DNA of 64,000 bases from UBA1563 sp041667115 (GTDB taxonomy: Bacteria; Bacteroidota; Ignavibacteria; Ignavibacteriales; Ignavibacteriaceae): NCBI GenBank assembly GCA_041667115.1, contig JBAYFO010000008.1, positions 1-64,000 on the forward strand, in the 5' to 3' direction. Below, one piece after another: positions 9,154 to 18,700 of this stretch (position 1 is its first letter; each line of letters begins with the position of its first letter). Position numbers and translations under genes: made by a program. The notes beneath the pieces are model-generated. The model ran no database searches. It was not told the origin of the DNA and saw only the letters and a program-made list of their open reading frames with translations.

Positions 9154-10839
9154 ATGAAATTCAGTAAATCCTTTATTCCAACCTTAAAAGAAGTACCGAA
9201 CGATGCGGTAGTCACAAGTCACGTATTAATGCTTCGCACAGGAATGGTTCGCTCTCTTGGCGCGGGTATTTATTCCTTTTTACCACTTGGTTATAAAGTA
9301 ATAAAAAAAATATCCGAAATTATCCGTGAGGAAATGGATGCAATCGGCGGACAGGAATTTCATTTGCCGGCATTGAACCCAAAAGAAATTTGGGAAGAAA
9401 CCGGAAGAGTGGAAGCATTCGGCGACATTCTCTTCCAAATTAAAAATCGTGATTACGTGCTCGCCCCGACGCATGAAGAGATCATGACGTATCACGCAAG
9501 AAAAGTTTTGAAATCATATAAAGAATTGCCACAGATATGGTATCAAATCCAAACGAAATTTAGGAATGAGGCGCGTCCCCGCAGTGGAGTTATTCGCGGG
9601 AGACAGTTTTTGATGAAAGATGCCTATTCATTCGATTCTTCGTATGAGAATCTTAATGCATCATATCAACTGCACGACGGAGCTTACCGAAAAATATTTG
9701 ATCGGTGTGGACTGAAATATTTTGTTGTTGGAGCCTCAAGCGGTGCTATGGGTGGAAGTGGTTCTGAAGAATTTATGGTTAAATCCGATGCAGGTGAAGA
9801 TACCGTTGCCTACTGCGAAAGCTGTGGTTATGCGGCTAATGTTGAAGTTGCATCTTCTAAGGTTTCGCATAAAGAAAGAGATGCTGAAAGCAAAACCATT
9901 TATGAAATATCAACACCGAATGTAAAATCGATTGATGAACTTTGTGCGTTTTTGAAAATTGATGAAACGGAATGTGCAAAATCCCGCGTGGTTATGCACG
10001 AAAGTAAAGCTGTCTTACTTTTAATGCTCGGGAACGATGAAGTGAACGAAACAAAAATAGAATCGATTTTAGGCGGAACAGTTCGCCCTGCTCATCCTGA
10101 TGAATTAAAAGAAATTACCGGTGCTGATGCCGGTTCTATTGGTCCGGTTGGATTTAATGGAAGAATTCTGGCGGATTTACGTTTGAAAGAGGCAATCAAT
10201 CTTTACAGCGGTGCGAATAAAAATGATTATCACATCGGCGGAATTGATTTAAAACGCGATGTGAAAAGCGTTGAATATGTTGACTTGCGTATTGTTAAAT
10301 CAGGCGAAGGTTGTCCGAAGTGTGATAAAAATCTTGATGTTTTTACCGCAATAGAACTCGGACATATTTTCAAACTCGGTACAAAATATTCACAAGCGAT
10401 GGGCGCAATGTTTCTTGATGAAAACGGGAAAGAAAATCCGTTGATAATGGGAAGTTATGGTATCGGTGTAGACCGTGTTATGGCTTGTTTCATAGAACAG
10501 CATCACGACGAAAAGGGGATTGTTTGGGACAAAACGCTTGCTCCGTTTGATATTCATCTTGTAGCGTTGAATTTGAAAAGCCAGATCATTGTTGATACTT
10601 CCGAGAAAGTTTATCAAGAATTGCAAGCAGCCGGGTACAAGGTTTTATTTGACGACCGCGTTGATGCCGGAGCCGGATTCAAATTTAATGATGCCGACTT
10701 GCTCGGTATGCCAATTCAAGTGATTATCGGAGAGAAAAAGTTGAAAGAAGGCAAGGTAGAAGTGAAGAATCGTAAAACCGGAGGACGGTTTGATGTTGAA
10801 TTTAGCGAGTTAATAAATAAAATTAAATCGGTCTACTAA
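9154..10839 (+). CDS. proS: prolyl-tRNA synthetase, bacterial type
   Basis: 561 residues, class II synthetase charging tRNA-Pro. Motif 2 is visible in QTKFRNEARPRSGVIRGRQFLMKDAYSF and motif 3 in GSYGIGVDRVMAC. Between them lies an editing (INS) domain of about 180 residues, typical of the bacterial ProRS form, and the C-terminal anticodon-binding domain follows. It starts with ATG at 9154 after a 167-bp gap with no recognised features, and is followed after 8 bp by a small hypothetical gene. Confidence 0.95.
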   Translation: MKFSKSFIPTLKEVPNDAVVTSHVLMLRTGMVRSLGAGIYSFLPLGYKVIKKISEIIREEMDAIGGQEFHLPALNPKEIWEETGRVEAFGDILFQIKNRDYVLAPTHEEIMTYHARKVLKSYKELPQIWYQIQTKFRNEARPRSGVIRGRQFLMKDAYSFDSSYENLNASYQLHDGAYRKIFDRCGLKYFVVGASSGAMGGSGSEEFMVKSDAGEDTVAYCESCGYAANVEVASSKVSHKERDAESKTIYEISTPNVKSIDELCAFLKIDETECAKSRVVMHESKAVLLLMLGNDEVNETKIESILGGTVRPAHPDELKEITGADAGSIGPVGFNGRILADLRLKEAINLYSGANKNDYHIGGIDLKRDVKSVEYVDLRIVKSGEGCPKCDKNLDVFTAIELGHIFKLGTKYSQAMGAMFLDENGKENPLIMGSYGIGVDRVMACFIEQHHDEKGIVWDKTLAPFDIHLVALNLKSQIIVDTSEKVYQELQAAGYKVLFDDRVDAGAGFKFNDADLLGMPIQVIIGEKKLKEGKVEVKNRKTGGRFDVEFSELINKIKSVY

Positions 10840-10847
10840 AAAATTCT

Positions 10848-11108
10848 ATGAATGAGTTGTATAAATTCTCCGAAGAAAATTTATTAAAGCAGATAGAAAC
10901 TGGTGAGTATGAACTTGGTTTTTACCGCGTAAAATTTTTCATAAAGAATGGAACCCCCTCAAATATTGTTTCTGCCGAAGTAAGCGAGTTCTACCTTTAT
11001 CCAAGCGGTGGAACGTTACGGGATAAGGATTTTAATATCGTTTTCTATTCTTCACGATTTGATACATATCGTGGTTTCGTTCCTCCTCATCAACGGAATG
11101 CTACGTAA
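10848..11108 (+). CDS. hypothetical protein
   Basis: 86-residue soluble protein with no signal peptide and mostly predicted beta structure (YELGFYRVKFFIKNG, FYLYPSGGTLRDKDFNIVFYSS). It starts 8 bp after proS and is probably read through from it. I do not recognise the family. Confidence 0.6.
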   Translation: MNELYKFSEENLLKQIETGEYELGFYRVKFFIKNGTPSNIVSAEVSEFYLYPSGGTLRDKDFNIVFYSSRFDTYRGFVPPHQRNAT

Positions 11109-11150
11109 ATTTCTCTGTTCTTCATGTTCATTAATTTTTAGGAATTCTCT

Positions 11151-12986
11151 ATGAAAACATTAAAAAAAATAAATTATTTCTTCCTGATATTTCTCCTTCT
11201 TTCATGTTCATCTGTTGCTCAGCCTTTTAAGTTTGGATGGATTACCGATTTGCATATCGGATCAACAAATGCCGCCTCCGATCTGCAAGCGGTTGTTCAA
11301 GATATCAATCTTAAAAAAGAGATCTCTTTTGTTGTTGCTACCGGAGATATTACAGAAACAGGAAAAACAGAAGACCTGATAAATGCAAAACAGATTTTAG
11401 ACAAGTTAAATGTTCCGTATTATATTATTCCAGGCAACCACGATACAAAGTGGAGTGAAAGCGGCGCCAAAGTTTTTTCCGATTTGTGGAAGGACGACAA
11501 GTTTAAATTTGAATATGGTAATTCAGTTCTTGTTGGACTCAACAGCGGTATTCCCTGGCGCGGGGGTGGTGGTCATTTTGCTCCGGAAGATTTACATTGG
11601 CTAGACTCTCTTTTATCAACTGTTTCATCCGAAAAAGAAATTTTATTTTTCGCTCATCATCAACTTGATAAAGAAGTTGATAATTGGTTCAAGGTGACGA
11701 ATATTTTATCAAAGAAAAACATTAAAGAAATTTTTGTTGGGCATGGGCATGCGAACCGCGTTTATGATTTTAACGGACTTCCTGGTGTTATGTCACGATC
11801 AACGCAGACGGCAAAAGGAAAAAGCTGGGGTTATACTTTGGTAGATGACCAGGTTGATTCTCTTTTCTTTTATGAAATAACAAAAGATACACTTGTTAAA
11901 AAATGGAACGCTGTCGGAAAACAAAATCCGATAGAATATGCATACATCGATTCTACGGATTATAAAAACTATTCTGCGGATGTGCTTTGGCAAAAAGATC
12001 TTAAAACAACAATGGTTGCCGGGGTAACAGCCTCAGCCGGAAAAGTTCTTGCCGCGACCAAAAAAGGAGTTCTCTTCTGTTTCGATGAAACCGGGAAACA
12101 ACTTTGGAGAAACGATTTGGGCGCGTCAATATTCAGCAAACCGGCGGTGGCAAATAACATTGCAATTGTAGGAACGATGAAAGGTGATCTCTATACTCTC
12201 GATGTAACAAACGGACACGTTATACAGGTGATCGGAATAGATGAGGCTATTACATCTCCTATTGCTACAATGGCTATAGATTACGAAGGGGAAAAAACGT
12301 ACGCAATAATTTTTGGCACGGCTACCGGAAAAATATTTTCGTACGAACTTTCCAGTTTAGACCTTCTCTGGAGTAATGCATCTGCCGGAGGAATGATTGA
12401 GTCGAAGCCATTAGTTCAAAGAGATAAAATTATTTTTGGAAGCTGGGATACTTTTCTTTATTGCCTCGATGCAAATACAGGGTTATTAAACTGGAAATGG
12501 ACGGGCAATCCGGTGTTTAATTATTCTCCCGGGTCAACCCCGCTTGTGACAGATGGAAAAAATGTTTTTTTTGCGACACCGGACAAAGCCATCACCGCCG
12601 TAGATTTATTGCTTGGTACAACCTCATGGCGAAAGACCGATTATGACGCTTGGGAATCAATCGGCATTAGCAACAATCGGAAATCATTATTCATAAAAGG
12701 CCAAAATGATAAATTGCATCTCATCTCCACCTTGAATGGCAAGCTTCAAAAAACAATTGATATGAAATTCGGTTTAGATACCGGACCGGTTCAGCCTATC
12801 GAAGTAAACGGGACAATTTACTTTGGCGGAAAAAACGGAAATATTTATTCGATCGATTCTAAATTCAATTTTGCTTCTTTGTTTTTTATGGGAACGGCTA
12901 GAACGCACTCCTTAGAAGAACTTGACGAACACCGGATTGCCGCATCAAACATGGATGGAAAAATTATAGTCTTTAAGGTGAATTAG
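11151..12986 (+). CDS. exported metallophosphoesterase fused to a PQQ-type beta-propeller
   Basis: 611 residues. The signal sequence has a lipobox-like end (LLLSCSS, Cys19), suggesting a lipoprotein. Residues about 27-250 form a calcineurin-like phosphoesterase with metal-ligand motifs TDLHIG, GDIT, GNHD, FAHHQ and GHGHANR. Residues about 265-610 contain repeated WxxDLG / CFDETGKQLW / YTLDVTNG blades of a PQQ-like beta-propeller. Outer leaflet or periplasmic phosphodiester hydrolysis is likely; the propeller may bind substrate or a partner. It is followed after 3 bp by a HAD phosphatase gene, probably in the same transcript. Confidence 0.85.
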   Translation: MKTLKKINYFFLIFLLLSCSSVAQPFKFGWITDLHIGSTNAASDLQAVVQDINLKKEISFVVATGDITETGKTEDLINAKQILDKLNVPYYIIPGNHDTKWSESGAKVFSDLWKDDKFKFEYGNSVLVGLNSGIPWRGGGGHFAPEDLHWLDSLLSTVSSEKEILFFAHHQLDKEVDNWFKVTNILSKKNIKEIFVGHGHANRVYDFNGLPGVMSRSTQTAKGKSWGYTLVDDQVDSLFFYEITKDTLVKKWNAVGKQNPIEYAYIDSTDYKNYSADVLWQKDLKTTMVAGVTASAGKVLAATKKGVLFCFDETGKQLWRNDLGASIFSKPAVANNIAIVGTMKGDLYTLDVTNGHVIQVIGIDEAITSPIATMAIDYEGEKTYAIIFGTATGKIFSYELSSLDLLWSNASAGGMIESKPLVQRDKIIFGSWDTFLYCLDANTGLLNWKWTGNPVFNYSPGSTPLVTDGKNVFFATPDKAITAVDLLLGTTSWRKTDYDAWESIGISNNRKSLFIKGQNDKLHLISTLNGKLQKTIDMKFGLDTGPVQPIEVNGTIYFGGKNGNIYSIDSKFNFASLFFMGTARTHSLEELDEHRIAASNMDGKIIVFKVN

Positions 12987-12989
12987 CTC

Positions 12990-13634
12990 ATGAAAAAATA
13001 TGACGGTGTTATTTTTGATATTGACGGAACATTAACTTCAACAAATGAACTTATTTTTTCAACTTTTAATCACATTACAAAAAAATATTTAAACAAGTCA
13101 ATGACAAATGAAGAAATTATTTCTTTGTTCGGACCTACCGAAGATCAAATTATTGAGGATTGGTTTGGTGATGATGCGGAAAAAGTAAGAAGAGAATATT
13201 ATTCATTCTATACAGCTAATCACGCGATGGCAGATATTTATCCGGGCATGAAAGAGCTGCTCCATTTTTTGAAAGAAAAAGATGTACTGCTTTCAATCTA
13301 TACCGGAAAGGGGAGAGAGGCAACTCTTATCACTTTGAAAAAATTGGAGATTTATGATTACTTCGACTTAATTATCACAGGGAGTGATGTTAAGCTGCAC
13401 AAACCTTCACCGGAAGGAATTGAAATGTTTCTCGATAAATACTCGTTAGAAAAAGACAAAGTTTTAATGGTCGGTGATGCACCGGCTGATGTTAATGCGG
13501 CAAGGACGGCGGGAGTTCAAATCGCTTCTGTGGTCTGGGATAGTTATGCGTACGAAAAAGTGATATCAATGGAGAGCGATTATATCTTTCATACGGTTAA
13601 CGAATTGAAAAAGTTTTTTATGGAAGTTCTTTAA
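12990..13634 (+). CDS. HAD-superfamily phosphatase (PGP/beta-PGM-like)
   Basis: 214 residues. Motif I is FDIDGTLT, motif II lies in SIYTGKG, Lys is in KLHKPSP and motif III is VGDAPADV. The helical cap sits between motifs I and II, as in subclass I enzymes such as phosphoglycolate phosphatase and beta-phosphoglucomutase. The exact substrate is unknown. It starts 3 bp after the phosphoesterase gene and ends just before a terminator. Confidence 0.85.
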   Translation: MKKYDGVIFDIDGTLTSTNELIFSTFNHITKKYLNKSMTNEEIISLFGPTEDQIIEDWFGDDAEKVRREYYSFYTANHAMADIYPGMKELLHFLKEKDVLLSIYTGKGREATLITLKKLEIYDYFDLIITGSDVKLHKPSPEGIEMFLDKYSLEKDKVLMVGDAPADVNAARTAGVQIASVVWDSYAYEKVISMESDYIFHTVNELKKFFMEVL

Positions 13635-13637
13635 AAC

Positions 13638-13669
13638 AAAAAAGGAGAAAATTCACTTTCTCCTTTTTT
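13638..13669. terminator. bidirectional rho-independent terminator
   Basis: Inverted repeat AAAAAAGGAGAAA / TTTCTCCTTTTTT with a 6-nt loop (ATTCAC). It separates the convergent HAD phosphatase gene and the minus-strand outer-membrane protein gene. Confidence 0.85.
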
Positions 13670-13687
13670 AAATTCTTAATAAAATAC

Positions 13688-15022
13688 TTACATATTGAAC
13701 GGGTAAACAAAACTGATACGCGGTTCTATCTTCTTTTGTGGCTTATATCCGGTTATTTCTTTATCGCTGTTTCTAATCGGTGTAAAGGTCCATTGATAAA
13801 CCATTGAAACTATTAAATAAGGATAAGGTTTGTAACCAAGTTCCGTAAATAAAATTGAGCGGTCATTTAGTTTGAAGACATCGGCGCCGTCAACAAATAT
13901 TTTATCATACCCGGCTCTTGCTATAAATGAAAATCCGCTTGGAGCTACATCTGCAGTTAAATGTAAAATTCCTCCATCGTGGTTGTCCAACTTTTGCAAA
14001 CCTCCAATTACATTGAAGGTACCCAAAACAGAAATTCCCAACTCACCGTAATAACCATTTTCGGCAGCATTCATATACTCAAGCGTCGTGGCTTTGCTTG
14101 AAACACTATCCGTGTAGCGTTCAATTTCATAAAGGGAATTGAAATATGCCGGCATATATTGATCCTTATTCCATCGGCGTTCTAATTTCGCGGAAGCGTT
14201 AAAAATTCCCAGTCCATTCAATTCCAAAATAATACCTGTAGCCGCACCGCTTCCAAAGTTTAGAATTTTCGTATAATCAAAATAAAGTGAAGCGTTTGCC
14301 ATACTAAAATTAAAGAGAGGCAAACCTAGATCGAGTCCTACAATTTTAATAGCTCCTTTATCCTCAATTGTCGGCATCACTGTACTTGAGCTTGAAAAAG
14401 GTGGAGGAGGAACGATAACTTTTCCGGAATTTGCGTTAAAGTCGCTCGCAAATGTTGCTCCAACTTCAAGATTTCCGATAATCGGGATAGAAGCTGCCGA
14501 CGTGTATTGAAGCGGTCGAACGTATCCGCGAATTCCTAATACTCCGGCTTGCGCAAAGTTACTATAGATGGATTCAAAACCGAATTTGTTAAAATCTAAA
14601 TCAACAACGGCTCCGATTGTCCTCGTGTCAAAACTTGGACTATTATTATATTGGTAAATGATACTTCCATGTCCCAAGGTATAAAAATCCAAAGCCCCAA
14701 CTTTTACATAAACCGGGTCTCGCTTTAGTCCATAGCGGACATAACGAATAATGCTCAAGTAATCTGAAGTTTCGTTAAAATTTTCTTTGCGTAATTTTCC
14801 TTGAGAACTGAATTCTAAATTGAGATCTAAGCCAACACCAACTTTAGCAAAAGAAATTTCCGGTCTAAACCGGAAGGAATAATAAGGCTGCCCGTCAATC
14901 CAGGTCATTCCTAATCCTCCGGTTAAGTCACCTTTGTTTGGATTAGGGAATTGATTGAATTGAGAAAAATTATCACTGACGAAAAAGAACAAGATGAAGA
15001 GAGTTAGTAAGATATTTTTCAT
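13688..15022 (-). CDS. outer-membrane beta-barrel-like protein, unknown
   Basis: 444 residues. A signal peptide (about residues 1-20, ending NFSQ) is followed by alternating amphipathic beta strands throughout, rich in Tyr, Phe and Gly (for example YYSFRFRPEISFAKVGVGLDLNLEF). The protein ends in a strand finishing FVYPFNM. This suits an outer-membrane barrel. It lies about 60 bp downstream of the two T9SS-related genes on the same strand and may share their transcript. It does not match the core T9SS barrels I know (PorV, PorP, SprA) well enough to name. Confidence 0.65.
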   Translation of the reverse strand: MKNILLTLFILFFFVSDNFSQFNQFPNPNKGDLTGGLGMTWIDGQPYYSFRFRPEISFAKVGVGLDLNLEFSSQGKLRKENFNETSDYLSIIRYVRYGLKRDPVYVKVGALDFYTLGHGSIIYQYNNSPSFDTRTIGAVVDLDFNKFGFESIYSNFAQAGVLGIRGYVRPLQYTSAASIPIIGNLEVGATFASDFNANSGKVIVPPPPFSSSSTVMPTIEDKGAIKIVGLDLGLPLFNFSMANASLYFDYTKILNFGSGAATGIILELNGLGIFNASAKLERRWNKDQYMPAYFNSLYEIERYTDSVSSKATTLEYMNAAENGYYGELGISVLGTFNVIGGLQKLDNHDGGILHLTADVAPSGFSFIARAGYDKIFVDGADVFKLNDRSILFTELGYKPYPYLIVSMVYQWTFTPIRNSDKEITGYKPQKKIEPRISFVYPFNM

Positions 15023-15085
15023 GGCTATCTCCGAATTATTATTAATTGTTTTTCCAAAGTTACTAAATGATAAAACAACATCCTT

Positions 15086-15766
15086 CTATTTTGCAATTAC
15101 CAATTTTTTTGTCTCAACAAAATTTCCCGCCCGAAGTTGGTAGAAATATACGCCACTAGGTAGTGTGTGGGTAGTTAGTTGAAGGTGGCTAGTCGCATCA
15201 AATTTAACGGAATGATCTCCAGCGCTTTGTTCTTCATCAACTAAGATTGCAACTTTATTCCCGATGAGATCATAAATAATTAAACTGACTTTACTGTTTA
15301 CTGATAACCGATAGCTGATAACTGTAGAGGGATTAAATGGATTTGGAAAATTTTGTTTTAAAGAGAAACCTGATGGCGGCTGAACCTCACTCTTAAGTTG
15401 TGTAATTGTTGAGATTGGAATCGAATCGGAATATTTATTTTTTCCATCGGTATCGATTTGTTTCAAACGATAAAAATAGACTGAACTCTGCAAATCTGTT
15501 GAATCTTCAAAGAAATAATTTTTCGGTGAATAACTTGTTCCGCTGCCGGATACAAACCCGGTAGTAATCCATGTTGTTTGGGGCATTCTTCGTTCAACTT
15601 CGAAACCGACATTGTTAATTTCAGTAGCCGTTCCCCAAAACAATATTACTTTCCCATCGGTAAAGGAACCTTCAAAATAAACGAGCTCAACCGGTAACGT
15701 TCCGGCTGGCTTTTGAGCAAATAATGCTAAAGAAAACAAGAGAATAAAAACTATAAATAATTTCAT
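15086..15766 (-). CDS. minimal T9SS-sorted protein (signal peptide plus tail only)
   Basis: 226 residues. After a signal peptide (residues 1-17) it goes straight into LPVELVYFEGSF...VILFWGTATEINNVGFEVER, a fibronectin-III-like module, and then the type IX sorting tail (NFPNPFNPSTVISY ... PSGVYFYQL). There is no separate functional domain. The same module precedes the sorting signal in the surface proteins at 46.8 and 48.4 kb. Its ATG overlaps the stop of the PorU-like gene (ATGA), so the two are translationally coupled. It may be an accessory surface protein or a decayed cargo gene. Confidence 0.8.
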   Translation of the reverse strand: MKLFIVFILLFSLALFAQKPAGTLPVELVYFEGSFTDGKVILFWGTATEINNVGFEVERRMPQTTWITTGFVSGSGTSYSPKNYFFEDSTDLQSSVYFYRLKQIDTDGKNKYSDSIPISTITQLKSEVQPPSGFSLKQNFPNPFNPSTVISYRLSVNSKVSLIIYDLIGNKVAILVDEEQSAGDHSVKFDATSHLQLTTHTLPSGVYFYQLRAGNFVETKKLVIAK

Positions 15767-18700
15767 TTTACTATTGCAAGTTTTTGTGTAACTGATTCTG
15801 ATTTCCCATTCTTTTTTACAATCACTTTATATAAATAAACACCGTTTGCTAAAGAGTTTCCGTCCTGGTCTTTAGTATCCCAGTAAATACGGTTGAAATC
15901 TATATTGAGTTCGGACGACGATTTTTTTATTTCTTTTACTAAGCGTCCGGCAATCGTATAAATTCTAATTGTAAGTTCTTCGGGCACCTGCGGAAGTTTA
16001 AAGGTGAAATGCGTATTCTCTTTAATTGGGTTGGGATAATTGTAGCAGTTCATAATTGCTAAGTCACTTGAAACTACAAACACGCGTTCAAATCCAGGTT
16101 GATTATCTAACTTTCCGTAAACGTTGTTCCCAAATATTTTGAATTGATGTTCGCCGTTGTCCAATGATGGATTAACCTCGAAAGTCAAAGTTCTGTTCGC
16201 TGAATCATTTTTAATATTCAATTGATCAAAGGGTATCTTCTGATTATCAAGCAGCAAAGAAAGCGAGGATGTGTCACTTACGGAAAACCATGTCGGGTAT
16301 TTTAGATCAACTTTTATATTGGGATTGCTTGAAACAAAATCGCCGTTAAGAATTTCCGTATTATCAAAAGTTACACTTACGGTTGAAGCGGAAACCGAAA
16401 CAACATTCGTATCGGGTTTAGTATAAAACGGAATAGTGAATTCATTATTGTCTTTGTATAACTCTCGGACGTGATTCTCGGGATCAATTTTTATTTTGAA
16501 TCCCATATTTCCTTTGCCGTCAGTTTTATTGGTCATATAATTAAGAGTAAATAATGTTCGCTGCATCGTGTCAAGTGACGCGATCACCGTATCGAGTAAC
16601 TGCCGCGAAGAATTATCCTCTTTCATTACATCAACCAGCACTTTAAAACTATCGGCAGATGATTCTCCTATATTATAAACATAAAACTTCAAGTCAAGAC
16701 TGTCACCTTGAATAACCGTATCACGTGAGACGGATACAACTTGATAATTTGTGGCAAGCTCGGGAAGCGTTTGAAACTTTACGCTGATACTCGATAAATT
16801 AGGCGAGACGGAATCTGAATCAGTTCTGAACTCTGATAAAACTTTAATCTTCGGATAAATGTTTGCATCTATGGAACCTAAGTTTGCTACATTATTTATT
16901 ACTGACAAAGCATTTAAAGTATCAATCGTTCCATCATCCCTTATTCCTAAAGGGCGGTATGAACTAATGAGTTGATTACTGTTTAATTGTTCGATGGAAA
17001 GGGAATCCCATTTCCCAACCGGTCCAATTTCTGAAGTTAAAAGTCGACCATTTTTGTTTGGTACATAATAGGTTGAGTTGATGGCCACGCTCCCCTGGGT
17101 TGGTTTGGAAAAAGCTTCCGGGACGGAGCCCGGAGTCGCTCCTTTTTTCCCAATAATTGCCCATGAGCCCCGGAATTCAAGACTATCGATATAAATACTG
17201 CCAAGACTTTTTATTTGACTTTTTAATGCGGTAGAAGAAACACTTCCTTCGTCCGAGACAGCAATAACAACAATGTCTTTGTCGGAAAGTGTATTAAGAA
17301 AATTAATATAATTATTTATTTCTGTCGTTCCACCACCAAATACATCAAAGCGTCTGTAAGAGATAAATTCAAAACTACTGTCATCAAATAAACAGACATG
17401 GTGTCCACGTAATGTGTTTTCCGGAATATAATTTTTAGAATTTTTCTGAATTGAAGCTGAATTTCCGTCGCTGAATCCAGCCGAAGTAGCAGAAAAAACT
17501 GTCGTGATTGAATCAAACAATATACTTTTGTTCAGATACTGTAAATTTGTTAAAGTAGATTTGGAAAAGGAAAGACTATCACTTAAGAAATATTTATTGT
17601 CATTCGTTTTAATAAATGAAAAAGAAGAACCAAACTGTTCATTCCCTGAAGTCTTTGTCCTCGCCCAATAGCGTGTTTCTTTTTGAAGATTCGCCGTACT
17701 TAATGAAGTGAAGAGAGTATCTAATGATTTGTTGACTACCTGGCTGTTCTCGAAGGAATCATTAGTTGCAAAGTCTATTTCCAAAGAATCGCTTTGCTGT
17801 TTACTGGCTGGATTAATCAAACGCAGAAGATCACCTAATCCGTTTTCAACCGGCTGAGTAACCATCGTCTTGATTGTCGATCCGACAACTAAATATTTAA
17901 TCGAAACGGAATTGTCAACTTCTGACAATTCGTCAACCGAATTATTTGCATCAAGATGGATCGAAAAAGTATGTTCTCCCGGCTTCTTTCGGATTGGTAT
18001 TGAAATCTTCATAGAATCAGAAAAATTCGGCAGGGATTTAATTACTGAAAAACTAAAATTATTTGTATCTGCTATGGCATCATTCATCACAATCGAAAAA
18101 GAATCATTCGTTACTTTACCATAATTGTAATAATTAAGAGATACAGATAAAGAGTCCATAAGATCTGAAGGATTGGTGGAATTTATGTGAATATCAGAAG
18201 CGGTGATGGATAAATTCGGTTTCTTGGGAATTGGAAGTTGTACTATTGGATCTCCAATCAGCGTATTCGTTAACGCGAATAATTGATACACTCCGGTATT
18301 CCCATAAGTTTGAAGCATCTTCAATTTTGCAAGTTTTAAAGCTTCACTTATCGTAGTGACCGAATCTTTCAAAACTTTCTCATAGAACAACTTGGGACCT
18401 AATAATGAAGTGGACAGAAATCCTAGCGATGAGTTTCCAATATAAGCGATTGCTTCTCCTTCATTTGAAACAACAAAAAGCTGCGAGAAGGAAGTAACAT
18501 CGGGTTCTCCAAACCGTGCGGTTGAACATCCAAAATCAGTAATTAATGGACTCCCGAAGCCTTTACTTTTAAGCTGTGTAGGGGTTGTAATTGAATTATC
18601 CCATGTTTGGGTTCCGCTATGTCCTAAATATGAAATAAAAACCGATCCTTCATCAATTGTTTTCTGAAATTCAGCTTCTGAATAAGGTCCGAAATTTGTA

